Positions 8,237-20,607 of a DNA stretch of 51,988 bases are shown one piece after another. Source of the DNA: Kribbella antibiotica (GTDB lineage: Bacteria; Actinomycetota; Actinomycetes; Propionibacteriales; Kribbellaceae); NCBI RefSeq assembly GCF_004349055.1, contig NZ_SMKX01000049.1, positions 1 to 51,988 of the forward strand, in the 5' to 3' direction. Position 1 is the first letter of the stretch. Every line of letters begins with the position of its first letter. The position numbers were made by a program, and so were the translations under genes. Under the pieces are notes generated by a model that saw only the letters and a list, made by a program, of their open reading frames with translations, ran no database searches and was not told where the DNA came from.

Positions 8237-9340
8237 TCATGACGTGATCCTCGTCTGCAGGTTGACTGTGGTGCCCGCGATGCCGGTGGTGACTGTGACC
8301 CGATTGACCAGCCCGCGCATCAGGGCGAGGCCACGGCCGCGTTGGATGTCTTCGACAGGCCTGGGCTGCCGCCACTGACCGCCGTCCGCGACTTTCAGTT
8401 CGATGTCGTCCGCAGTCACGGTGCCGGAGACCTGGATGTGTTGCGTCGGGTCGAGACCGCAGCCGTGTTCCATGGCGTTGGCGCAGGCTTCTCCGGCCGC
8501 AACGAGCACATTCTGTACGGCGAGCTGTTGCAGGCCGCAGCGCTGTAGCCAGCTCCGCAGGGTCGCCCGCAGCGGCGCCAGCTGAGTGAACTCGGCCGGT
8601 ACGGCGATTTCCAGCGGCCCCGGATGGCGATACACGAGCAGCGCCACGTCGTCCTCGTAGCCGGAGGCGGGTGCGAGTTCGTCCATCAGGCCCGTGGCGA
8701 GTTCGTCCATCGGGTCACTGCGCCGGCGGAGCAGGGCCGCGGCTGCTTTCGCCATCCCTTCGTCCAAAGACTGCCGGCGGCGTTCGACCAGGCCATCGGT
8801 GTAGAGAAGCAGCGTGGCTCGCCCCGGTACGACGTACTCCGCTTCAGGGCGTTTGATCTCCGGCCTGACCGCGAGCGGGATCGATCCACCGCCGTCGAGC
8901 GACTGGATCTGACCGTCGGGCAGTCCGACGAGCGCAGGTGGATGCCCGGCGCTTGAGTAGATCAGCTGGCCGGTCTGTGGGTCGAGGACACCACAGAAGA
9001 CCGTCGAGCAGTCCGCTCCGGGAATGGTCGCGGCGAATCGGTCCAACGCGGTCAGAGTCTGGGCTGGCCCGGTGTCCTGGAGCAGGAGCGCGCGGCATGC
9101 GCTGCGAAGCTGGCCCATCACGGCGGCGGCCTCTAGGCCCCGGCCGACACAGTCACCCACGACGATGCCGATCCTGCCGTCCCTGAGCTCGACGGTGTCA
9201 CACCAGTCGCCGCCTACCTTCAGCGGGCTGACCGCAGGTTGGTAGCGGACCGCGAAGCCGTCCGGTAGCTGGGAAGGACCGAGAATCGCTCGCTGCAAGG
9301 CAACCGCTGCTTCGCGTCCGGGGGCGCCGCTGCCAGTCAT
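8237..9340 (-). CDS. SpoIIE-type PP2C phosphatase fused to an anti-sigma-type HATPase
   Basis: A 367-residue two-domain regulator. Residues about 10-235 form a SpoIIE/RsbU PP2C phosphatase with metal-binding VGGDWCD, VGDCVGRGLEAAA, GHPPAL, YTDGLVE and EDDVALLV. Residues about 245-365 form a GHKL ATPase resembling RsbW, with the N-box AAGEACANAMEHG and G-box VADGG...GRGLALM. Such fusions combine the phosphatase that activates an anti-sigma antagonist and the kinase/anti-sigma module of partner-switching stress pathways. No sensor domain is attached. The divergently placed PAS protein at 9505 could supply sensing; that is inference. AAGGG precedes the ATG. Confidence 0.85.
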   Translation of the reverse strand: MTGSGAPGREAAVALQRAILGPSQLPDGFAVRYQPAVSPLKVGGDWCDTVELRDGRIGIVVGDCVGRGLEAAAVMGQLRSACRALLLQDTGPAQTLTALDRFAATIPGADCSTVFCGVLDPQTGQLIYSSAGHPPALVGLPDGQIQSLDGGGSIPLAVRPEIKRPEAEYVVPGRATLLLYTDGLVERRRQSLDEGMAKAAAALLRRRSDPMDELATGLMDELAPASGYEDDVALLVYRHPGPLEIAVPAEFTQLAPLRATLRSWLQRCGLQQLAVQNVLVAAGEACANAMEHGCGLDPTQHIQVSGTVTADDIELKVADGGQWRQPRPVEDIQRGRGLALMRGLVNRVTVTTGIAGTTVNLQTRITS

Positions 9341-9422
9341 CGGGACCCTTCGGTGTGAGCTCTCTGCCGCAGAACTTGATCACGCCCCGACTTTGGAGTC
9401 AACGACCCTGGCTGCTCTCCTG

Positions 9423-9441
9423 ACTTTCAGTCACTGAAAGT
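9423..9441. promoter_or_regulatory. perfect palindrome in the divergent promoter region
   Basis: ACTTTCAG and CTGAAAGT flank a TCA centre between the SpoIIE-HATPase gene (ends upstream on the minus strand) and the PAS gene. The 19-bp symmetry in a divergent intergenic region suggests a dimer-binding operator. No regulator can be assigned. Confidence 0.45.
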
Positions 9442-9504
9442 GTGCAGTAAGTCGTCCTCCGCACGCTGGCAGTCCCACTTCTCAGCACCACTGGAGGGCC
9501 TGCC

Positions 9505-10011
9505 ATGTCAGTCACCGAGTCTGAAGTCGACCTCACCGAACTCACGGCGCGCATCGTCGCCAACGACCTCGACAGTCTCACCTTCCGTGGTGAGATCGTG
9601 GACGGTCACCTTGTCCCCGAGGGTCTGCTCGGCGACCAGGCCGCGATGGACGCGGTGCCGGTCGGGATCTACGTCCTGGAGACCGACGGTCTGCTGACCG
9701 CCTGCAACCAGACCGCGATCGACGCCTGGGGCCGGAAGCCGGCGCTCGGGGCCAGTGAGCGGTACTGCGGCGCGCACCAGCTCCGCTACCCGTCCGGCGA
9801 GGTCATGCCGCACTCGAGCGCCCCGCCGTCGGTCGTGATCCGCAACGGCGGCACCGTCCGCAACGCCGATGTCATCTGTGAGCAGCCGAGCGGCTTCCGC
9901 CTGCTGGCGCTGGTGAACGTCTTCCCGATCCGCAACGCGGCCAACGACGTCGTCGGCGCGGTCAACATCTTCCGCCACAACACCGACAAGCTGGTCCCCG
10001 GCCTCAACTGA
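9505..10011 (+). CDS. PAS-domain protein
   Basis: A 168-residue soluble protein. Residues about 50-160 resemble a PAS fold: VPVGIYVLETDGLLTACN followed by WGRKPALG, a conserved YPSGEVMP loop, and the closing strand VVGAVNIFRHNTD. The N-terminal 45 residues are acidic with no recognised domain. There is no output domain, so it probably acts by protein contact, possibly with the divergently encoded SpoIIE-HATPase protein. CTGGAGG is placed about 8 nt before the ATG. The ligand or cofactor cannot be predicted. Confidence 0.7.
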   Translation: MSVTESEVDLTELTARIVANDLDSLTFRGEIVDGHLVPEGLLGDQAAMDAVPVGIYVLETDGLLTACNQTAIDAWGRKPALGASERYCGAHQLRYPSGEVMPHSSAPPSVVIRNGGTVRNADVICEQPSGFRLLALVNVFPIRNAANDVVGAVNIFRHNTDKLVPGLN

Positions 10012-10045
10012 CAGCAGCCTGGACCGACCACAGCCTCAACTGGCA

Positions 10046-10114
10046 AGAAGTGGATCTCCGCAACGCCCCACCGGGCCTCCCGCGCCCGGTCCGCGTTGGC
10101 GGAGATCCACTTCT
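10046..10114. terminator. strong inverted repeat between convergent genes
   Basis: The arms AGAAGTGGATCTCCGC and GCGGAGATCCACTTCT are perfect over 16 bp. They extend through AACGC/GCGTT with a one-base bulge, and an inner ACCGGG/CCCGGT stem adds more. The repeat lies between the PAS gene end and the SARP gene end, so it is probably a bidirectional terminator. No U-tract is present. Confidence 0.65.
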
Positions 10115-10128
10115 GTCCGTCCTGGTTG

Positions 10129-11040
10129 CTAGCCGGCGCGGCTCGACGTCGCAGCCAGCTCGCGGTGGACCTCCCCGCAGGGCGAGTGCGTGAGGTCCTG
10201 CCGGGCCCGGGCCTTCAGCCTGAGGAAGTCGGGGCTCGGGGCGATCCCGAGGTCGTGCGTCAGGGCGTCGAGGAAAGTGGCGAGCCGATGCCGGGCGTGG
10301 GCGAGACGCCCGTGGGCCAGGTCGGCCTCGACGATGGTGATGATGGCGAGTTCGTTGTAGGGATCGTCGACGAGCATCTGGTGGGCGTATTCGAGGGACT
10401 CGTCGACCTGGCCGCGTTCGCCGTGGATCTGGACGAGACGTAGCAGCGCCTCGCGCTGCAGCGACTGGTAGCGGCGGCGGTACGGCGTGAGCCATTGCTG
10501 CTGTGCGTCGTCGTCTTCGAGGAGCCGCCGGTTCATGTGCCCGACGACCTGTCCGTAGTAGAAGCAGGCGCGCTGGGCGTCGCCGTGATTGTCGCTGATA
10601 CGGCCTTGGTCGAAGAGGCGGTCGACCTCGGCGGTGTCGGTCCACCACTGGTCGTCGGCCTCGAAGCGGTAGAAGTTGTTGGTGCTGCGACGCACGTACG
10701 ACGACTCTTCGCCGGGGCGCAGGTCCGGTTCGAGCATGCGGCGCAGGCAGTGCATGGCCACGTGGAAACTGCTGGTGGCCTTGTCCGGTGCGGCGGCCGG
10801 GAACGCCAGCTCGATCAGTTCGTCGATCGAACGCGGCTGGCCCGGGTTGAGCAGGAAGCACTTCAGCAACAGCTGAGCCTTCTCCCTGCGTTGACTGCGC
10901 TGTCCCAACGCCTCGTCTCCTCGGAAGACGCGGAACGGCCCGAACATGTATGCGCGATAGACCGCTGTGTGCTCGCGCTCTCTGGGATGAACCCATGCCA
11001 GCGGCTCAAGCATCCCCACTCTACGGTTAACGCTATTCAC
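10129..11040 (-). CDS. SARP-family transcriptional activator (first)
   Basis: A 303-residue pathway-type regulator. Residues about 30-110 form an OmpR-like winged helix (MFGPFRVFRGDEA...QLLLKCFLLNPGQPRSIDELIELAF) and about 125-290 a bacterial transcriptional activation domain of TPR-like helices. Proteins of this size usually activate antibiotic clusters by binding direct heptamer repeats near the -35 region. GTG at 11040 is supported by GGAGG 9 nt upstream. It is divergent from the TetR gene, and the shared region carries repeated elements. It is one of two small SARPs framing the carboxylase gene, so it likely regulates this cluster. Confidence 0.85.
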   Translation of the reverse strand: MNSVNRRVGMLEPLAWVHPREREHTAVYRAYMFGPFRVFRGDEALGQRSQRREKAQLLLKCFLLNPGQPRSIDELIELAFPAAAPDKATSSFHVAMHCLRRMLEPDLRPGEESSYVRRSTNNFYRFEADDQWWTDTAEVDRLFDQGRISDNHGDAQRACFYYGQVVGHMNRRLLEDDDAQQQWLTPYRRRYQSLQREALLRLVQIHGERGQVDESLEYAHQMLVDDPYNELAIITIVEADLAHGRLAHARHRLATFLDALTHDLGIAPSPDFLRLKARARQDLTHSPCGEVHRELAATSSRAG

Positions 11041-11118
11041 TCTAGCTATCCTCCGTAACCCCAGTCTATCGGTATACGGCTTGTTAACGAGGTTAAGCGT
11101 GAGTGTTGTTCACTCTAG
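11026..11118. promoter_or_regulatory. repeated elements in the SARP/TetR divergent promoter
   Basis: GTTAACG occurs at 11026-11032 and 11083-11089. TTCACTCTAG occurs at 11036-11045 and 11109-11118, each time downstream of a GTTAACG. The paired arrangement in a divergent control region looks like two copies of a regulator-binding unit, for the SARP itself or the TetR protein. The first copy covers the start of the SARP coding region, so occupancy there could block its expression. Confidence 0.5.
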
Positions 11119-11187
11119 TTGTCAAGCGTTACTGTTTGCTGGTGAAGGGCGCTCCCTGACGTGGGCCCTGAGGCCGGAGGTTTGGCA

Positions 11188-12054
11188 ATGATTCAGCGTG
11201 AATCCAGAGACGAGGGTCCCGACCGGCCCGTTCTCACCCGCCGGGAACGGCAGCGGCTCGCGACCTTCGACGAGATCGTCGAGCTCGGGCGGTCGATGCT
11301 GCGCGACGGCCGCGAGGTGACGTTGCGGGCGCTGGCCACGGAGATGGGGCTGACGCCGCCCGCGCTGTATCGCTACGTCAAGAACCCGGCGGCGCTCAAC
11401 GAACTGCTCTCGGACGCGATCTTCGCCGACGTCGTGCGGGAGATGGTCGAGGCCGGCGAGGTGTACGGCGACCAGGATCCCGCGGCTCAGATCGTGGCGG
11501 CCGCGACCGCGTTCCGGGACTGGGCGCTGGACAACAAGTCCGAGTTCCAGCTCGTCTTCGTGACCAACTCACTCTCCGGTGAGCGGACTATCCGGACCGA
11601 GGCGGACAGTGCCACGCACCCGCTGTCGCGAGGCGTCAGTGGTAACGCGGCCACTGGGGTCGAGCTGTTCGCGGACCACTTCGGCGGCGCCCTGGCGAGG
11701 CTGGCGAAGCAGCGGCCCTTCCCGGTGCCCGCACCGCAGGACCTCGATCCGGAGTTCGTGGCTGTCCACAGTCAGGCCTCGGGAGCGCAGTCCGAGCTGG
11801 CCGCGTTGCTCGGCAAGAATGCGCTCGGCATGGTCTGGTTGTTCGAGTTCGCCTGGGCGCAGTTGTTCGCGATCGTGACGCTGGAGGTCTACGGGCACAT
11901 CCGGCCGCAGCTGATCAAGTCCGGGGTGTTGTTCCGGGCCCAGATGCGCGAGATCGGCAGTCGTGTCGGCATGGGCGAGGACTGGGACCGGCTGATCGGC
12001 GTCAGCCAGGCTGTCGCCGAGCGCCGGGCAAGGCAGCGGGCGGGCATCGAGTAG
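11188..12054 (+). CDS. TetR/AcrR-family regulator with a WHG-type C-terminal domain
   Basis: A 288-residue repressor-type protein. Residues about 20-75 hold the TetR helix-turn-helix (ERQRLATFDEIVELG, then VTLRALATEMGLTPPALYRYVKN). The longer ligand/dimer domain contains the FRDWALDNKSEFQLVF region, as in TetR_C_13/WHG proteins. ATG at 11188 follows GGAGG with 7-nt spacing, so it is preferred over GTG 11161. It is divergent from the first SARP and followed after 82 nt by the carboxylase gene, whose upstream region has two inverted repeats that could be its operators. The ligand may be the pathway product; that is inference. Confidence 0.8.
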   Translation: MIQRESRDEGPDRPVLTRRERQRLATFDEIVELGRSMLRDGREVTLRALATEMGLTPPALYRYVKNPAALNELLSDAIFADVVREMVEAGEVYGDQDPAAQIVAAATAFRDWALDNKSEFQLVFVTNSLSGERTIRTEADSATHPLSRGVSGNAATGVELFADHFGGALARLAKQRPFPVPAPQDLDPEFVAVHSQASGAQSELAALLGKNALGMVWLFEFAWAQLFAIVTLEVYGHIRPQLIKSGVLFRAQMREIGSRVGMGEDWDRLIGVSQAVAERRARQRAGIE

Positions 12055-12060
12055 ACCGCT

Positions 12061-12123
12061 GCGACTTACGCCGGAGATAGGCCGCGCGTAAGTCGCCGAG
12101 CGGATGGTGGCAGAACATCCGCT
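12061..12123. promoter_or_regulatory. two inverted repeats upstream of the carboxylase-like gene
   Basis: GCGACTTACGC (12061-12071) and GCGTAAGTCGC (12086-12096) form a perfect 11-bp inverted repeat with a 14-nt spacer. AGCGGATG (12099-12106) and CATCCGCT (12116-12123) form a second, which ends just before the GAGGAGG ribosome site at 12126-12132. The first shares GTAAGTCGC with the promoter region of the operon at 17120. These may be operators, a terminator of the TetR gene, or an RNA switch controlling the ribosome site. Confidence 0.5.
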
Positions 12124-12136
12124 GTGAGGAGGTCAT

Positions 12137-16162
<4,026 letters not shown>

Positions 16163-17042
16163 CCCGTGGGCTCGGCTGCATGCCCAGGTCGTCTCTCAGC
16201 GTCTGCACGAAGCCGTCCAGCTCCGACATCGCGGCGGCGAGGTTGCCTTGGGCCAGGTGCACCTCGACCAGGGCCGTGACCGCGCACTCGGAGTACGGAT
16301 CGCGGTCCAGGATCCGCTGCGCGAAGGCCAGCACCTCGTAGCGACGGCTGCGATCGCCGTACAGCTTGAGGAGGGCATGCAGCGCCTCGTCGTGCTTGCG
16401 CTCGTGGAGATCGCGGAAATGGGCGAAGGCGTCCTCGTACAACTCCTCCGGCAGGAAGCCGCGCTGGTAGTGGTCGACGAGCTGCAGCAGCGTCGCGATC
16501 GCTGCGTCGTGATCGTCGCGCTCGGCGCTCGCCTGGACCGATCGCCACAGCCACTCCACCTCGCCGACGTCGGTCCACCAGTCGTTCTCGTTGAACGAGT
16601 AGCGCCCGGTCGCATCGGTCCGGACAAATCGGGACGGACTGCGGCTGGGTGAATCCGGATCGAGAACGCGGCGCAGGTAATGCAGCGTCACGTGCAGATT
16701 CTTGGTGCTGGACTTTCCGTTTCCGCCGGGCCACAGGACGGCACAGAGTTCGGTCGCGGTGAACGGCTGTCCGGGATTCAGCAGGAACCATTTCAGGAGT
16801 GTTCGTGCGCTTTTCCGGGTCCAGGCCTGATCGGTGATCTCGGTACTGCCGCGGACCACCCGGAAAGGGCCGAAGAGCCAGGCCTGAAAGGGCTGCTGAG
16901 GCACGAACGTTTGATTCTCTGACCGGACACCCACCGTAGCCTCCAAATGACAAAGGGTAAGGGAGTTTCGCGCCCGGTCGAACGAGTTACTCCGAGCGAT
17001 GAGCGTACTACGGTTCCCGGTCATTTCCGGGGCCACTGCGCA

Positions 17043-17077
17043 TTACCTTCCAGATCAGGTAAGTCGCGCGTAATCGC
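17043..17077. promoter_or_regulatory. candidate operator upstream of the halogenase/PKS operon
   Basis: TTACCT (17043-17048) and AGGTAA (17057-17062) form an inverted repeat. GTAAGTCGC (17060-17068), running into GCGTAATCGC, repeats the nonamer found upstream of the carboxylase gene at 12088. The position, about 45 nt before the first operon start codon and between divergent genes, suits a shared regulator site for the cluster. Confidence 0.5.
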
Positions 17078-17119
17078 AAGCCGTCAGCCTGTTACTCAGA
17101 TGACGACAAGGGGGATGCG

Positions 17120-18931
17120 ATGACGCGACAGACCCGAGTCCGGATTGCCGATTTGCCCGCAGCGAAGCGGGCCCAATTGCTCGAGGCGCTGAAGGCCAAG
17201 CCTGCCGCCGAGACCACCGGTCCGAACCATTACGACGTAGTAATCATGGGCGGCGGCGTGGCCGGCCTGACCCTGGCCTTACATCTGCGAAAGGTTCGGC
17301 CCCAGCTCCGCCTCCTCGTGGTGGAGCGGCTGGAGCATCCGGTGCCGGAGACGACCCACAAGGTGGGCGAGTCGACGGTCGAGATCGCCGCGCACTACCT
17401 CCGGGACGTTCTCGGGCTCGGCGAGCATCTCGAACAGCGGCAGATCCGGAAGTTCGGCCTCCGGATGTTCTTCTCCAACCACGACAACACCGACATCACC
17501 CAGCGCGTCGAGCTCGGCAGCTCGGTCTTTCCGCCGCATGCGACGTACCAGCTCGATCGAGGGCGGCTCGAGAACGAACTCGGCCGGCTGTGCGTCGAGC
17601 AGGACGTCGAACTCGTGACGGGGAGCCGGGTCCAGCAGATCGATCTCGCCGCGGAGGGGACGCAGCACCGCCTCCGGGTGAGCGTGGGCGACGAGGAGCG
17701 TGAAGTGTCGGCCGGCTGGGTGGTCGATGCGACCGGTCGCAACCATCTGCTGCAGCGCAAGCTCGGTCTGCAGAAGGAGGTCGGCCATGCGGCGAACGCA
17801 GCCTGGTTCCGGGTCGGTCACCCGATCGACGTCAGCACCTGGACCGACGATGCCGACTGGCAGGGACGGGTCGAGGGCCGGCGCGAGTTGTCGACCAATC
17901 ACCTGATGGGCCCGGGGTACTGGGTCTGGCTGATCCGGCTGGCCTCGGGGTCGATCAGCATCGGCATCGTCGCCGACGCCAAGCGGCACAGCTTCGACGA
18001 GTTCAACACCCTGGAACGCGCGCTGGTCTGGCTGGCCGAGCACGAGCCGCAGTGCCACGCGGAGCTCCGGCAGCACCTCGACAAGGTGCAGGACTTCCGG
18101 GTCATGAAGGACTACTCGTACAGCTGCGACCAGGTGTTCGACGGCAACGGCCGCTGGTGCCTCACCGGCGAGTCCGGGATCTTCCTCGACCCGCTTTACT
18201 CGCCCGGGCTGGATCTGATTGCCATCGGCAACAGTCTGGTGGTCGACCTGGTCGGCCGCTCGCTGGACGGCGAAGACGTCACGGCGGCGGCCGCGATCCA
18301 CGACTCCCTGTTCCGGCGGATCGCCGAGATCTGGCTGGCGATCTACGAGAACCAGTACTCGCTGATGGGCAATGCCACGGTGATGAGCTCGAAGGTCATC
18401 TGGGACACGGCCTTCTACTGGGGCGTGTTCGGGTTGCTGTTCTTCCAGGACCGGTTCCGCCGGGTCGCGACCAGCCCGACGGTCGCGAACGATCTGGCCC
18501 GGCTCACCGGTGTCAGCAACCGGGTCCAGGCGTTCTTCCGCGAGTGGGCCGGGATCGAGGACCGCGAGCTCGAACCACGGTTCGTGGATCTGTACTCGCC
18601 GCTGAACTTCATGGTGAAGCTGCACGGCGGGATGGCCGACGAGCTGACCGACGCCCAGTTCGCCGAGCGGTTCGCAGCCAACACGCGGCTGTTCGAGCAG
18701 CTCGCGGGCCAGCTGATCAGCACGGTCATCGAGACCCACGGCGGCCGGTACGAGGACGACCACGTGGTCGCCCAGATCCAGGCCTGGCAGCGCGACCCGC
18801 TGATCGGCGAACTGGTCGCCGCCTATCGGCGCGACCGGCGCCGCAACCCGACCAGCGAGGGCTGGATGGTCCTCGGAGCCGGCAGCGCGACCAACCACGT
18901 ATCGACCATCGAAGAGGTGACCTATGCCTGA
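17120..18931 (+). CDS. flavin-dependent halogenase-like protein 1
   Basis: A 603-residue FAD enzyme of the tryptophan-halogenase superfamily. The FAD site GGGVAG is at about 44-49, KVGEST at 81-86, Lys111 in RKFGLRMFF aligns with the catalytic Lys79 of RebH-type halogenases, GPGYWVWLI is at about 264-272, and DPLYSPG is at 357-363, where chloride-binding residues sit in that family. The Trp-halogenase Glu is replaced by Tyr, as phenol-type enzymes also lack it. The N-terminal 32 residues are an extra segment with LPAAKRAQLLEAL, shared with the thioesterase of this operon. AAGGGGG precedes the ATG. No flavin reductase is encoded nearby. Halogenation is likely but could be another flavin reaction. 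Confidence 0.75.
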   Translation: MTRQTRVRIADLPAAKRAQLLEALKAKPAAETTGPNHYDVVIMGGGVAGLTLALHLRKVRPQLRLLVVERLEHPVPETTHKVGESTVEIAAHYLRDVLGLGEHLEQRQIRKFGLRMFFSNHDNTDITQRVELGSSVFPPHATYQLDRGRLENELGRLCVEQDVELVTGSRVQQIDLAAEGTQHRLRVSVGDEEREVSAGWVVDATGRNHLLQRKLGLQKEVGHAANAAWFRVGHPIDVSTWTDDADWQGRVEGRRELSTNHLMGPGYWVWLIRLASGSISIGIVADAKRHSFDEFNTLERALVWLAEHEPQCHAELRQHLDKVQDFRVMKDYSYSCDQVFDGNGRWCLTGESGIFLDPLYSPGLDLIAIGNSLVVDLVGRSLDGEDVTAAAAIHDSLFRRIAEIWLAIYENQYSLMGNATVMSSKVIWDTAFYWGVFGLLFFQDRFRRVATSPTVANDLARLTGVSNRVQAFFREWAGIEDRELEPRFVDLYSPLNFMVKLHGGMADELTDAQFAERFAANTRLFEQLAGQLISTVIETHGGRYEDDHVVAQIQAWQRDPLIGELVAAYRRDRRRNPTSEGWMVLGAGSATNHVSTIEEVTYA

Positions 18932-20607
18932 CATCGCCGGCCACTACGACGTCGCCATTCTCGGCGGCGGGATCACCGGACTGACCCTGGCGCTGCAGCT
19001 CAAGCAGACCGATCCCGGCCTCGAGGTCACGGTGATCGAGCGCAAGCAGCATCCGGTCGCCGAGGCCGCCCACAAGGTCGGCGAGTCCAGCGTCGAGGTG
19101 CAGGCGCACTACCTGCGCGACGTGCTCGGGCTCGAGGACCACCTCACCCACGAGCAGTTGCACAAGTTCGGCCTGCGGATGTTCTTCAGCCACGACGGCA
19201 ACAAGGAGATCGCGCATCGGGTCGAGTACGGCCAGGTCGCGGCCGCCCCGCTGCCGTCGTACCAGCTGGACCGCGGCCGCCTCGAGAACCACCTGGGCGA
19301 GGTGATCGCCGAGCAGGGGGTCAGCTTCGTCCACAGCAAGGTGAGTGGGGTCGAACTCTCCGAGGACGGCAGCGACCACATCGTCGAGTACCACGACGAC
19401 GACGGCTCGCACCGTATTGCGGCCCGCTGGGTCGTGGACGCGACCGGCCGGGCCGGACTGCTGAAGCGCAAACTCGACCTGGCCAAGCCGGTCGCGCACC
19501 GGGCGAACTCGGTCTGGTTCCGGATCGCGCACCAGGTCGACGTCCAGGGCTGGTCGGCCGACGAGGCCTGGCAGGAGCGCGTCTGCGATGGCCAGCGGAG
19601 GCTCTCGACCAACCACCTGATGGGGCCGGGCTATTGGGTCTGGTTGATTCCGCTGTCCTCGGGATCCACGAGCGTCGGGATCGTTGCCGAGGACAGCGCG
19701 CACACCTTCCAGGACTTCAACACCCTCGATCGGGCCCTGGACTGGCTGGTGGAGCACGAGCCGCAGTGTGCCGCGGAGGTTCTGGCGCACCGCGACAAGA
19801 TCCAGGACTTCCGGGTGATGAAGGACTACGCGTACAGCTGTCAGCAGGTGTACTCGGAGAACCGCTGGTGCCTGACCGGCGAGGCGGGGGGTCTCGATCG
19901 ACCCGCTGTACTCGTCCGGCGGCGACCTGATGGCGATCAGCAACGGCCTGATCACCGACCTCGTCGCCCGGGACCGGCGCGGCGAGGACATCGAGGACAT
20001 TGCTGCCGCCCACAACCAGGTGTATCTCGTCCTGAGCGACATCTGGCTGGTCGCGTACGAGAACCAGTACCCGTTGATGGGCAACCCGAAGGTGATGGTC
20101 GCGAAGGTCATCTGGGACACGATCATCTACTGGGCCGTGCCGGGGCTGCTGTTCTTCCACGACAAGCTTCGCCGGCTCGGTGAGAGCCCCCGCGCCTTCG
20201 GGAATCTGCAGCGGACCTGGGAGCTGCACACCCGGGTCCAGCAGTTCCTGCGCGAGTGGCACGCGGTCGATTGCGAGCCGGCCTCGGACACCTTCGCCGA
20301 CCCCTACAGCCTGCTGGACTGGATCGTCGATCTGCACAACGGGATGGCGGCAGGCCTGCCGGACGAGGAGCTCGAGGACCAGTTCACCAAGAACGTGATC
20401 CTGCTGGAGCAGTTGGCCGGTCAGTTGGTCACCACGGTCATCGACCAGCTCACGGCCCAGGGCATTGCTCCGGCGCAGGTCGATCGGTGGAATGCCGACG
20501 AGTTGCTGCAGGAGGTCGTTGCGCGGTTCCGTGAGTACGAAGTGATCAACCCGATCGACAGCGCCTGGATCACGCTCGGCAGCGAGCCCGCGGCGGTGGC
20601 GTCGTGA
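18924..20607 (+). pseudogene. flavin-dependent halogenase-like protein 2, single-base frameshift
   Basis: A paralogue of its two neighbours: GGGITG, KVGESS, Lys81 in HKFGLRMFF, and GPGYWVWLIPL, the canonical WxWxIP form. The frame breaks in a run of six G at 19886-19891, just before the DPLYS motif. Removing one G joins VSIDPLYSSGGDLMAISN in register and gives a full protein of about 560 residues ending at 20607, close to the third copy (570). As given, translation would go into an unrelated frame ending at 20183. It could be a sequencing error in the homopolymer, a real mutation or a +1 shift site. It overlaps the first gene by 8 nt and the third by 4 nt. Confidence 0.75.

Noticed and set aside
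11026..11118. CRISPR-like array
   Set aside because: Only two copies of each short element, with unequal spacers; no repeat-spacer regularity. No CRISPR arrays or cas genes are visible in the window.
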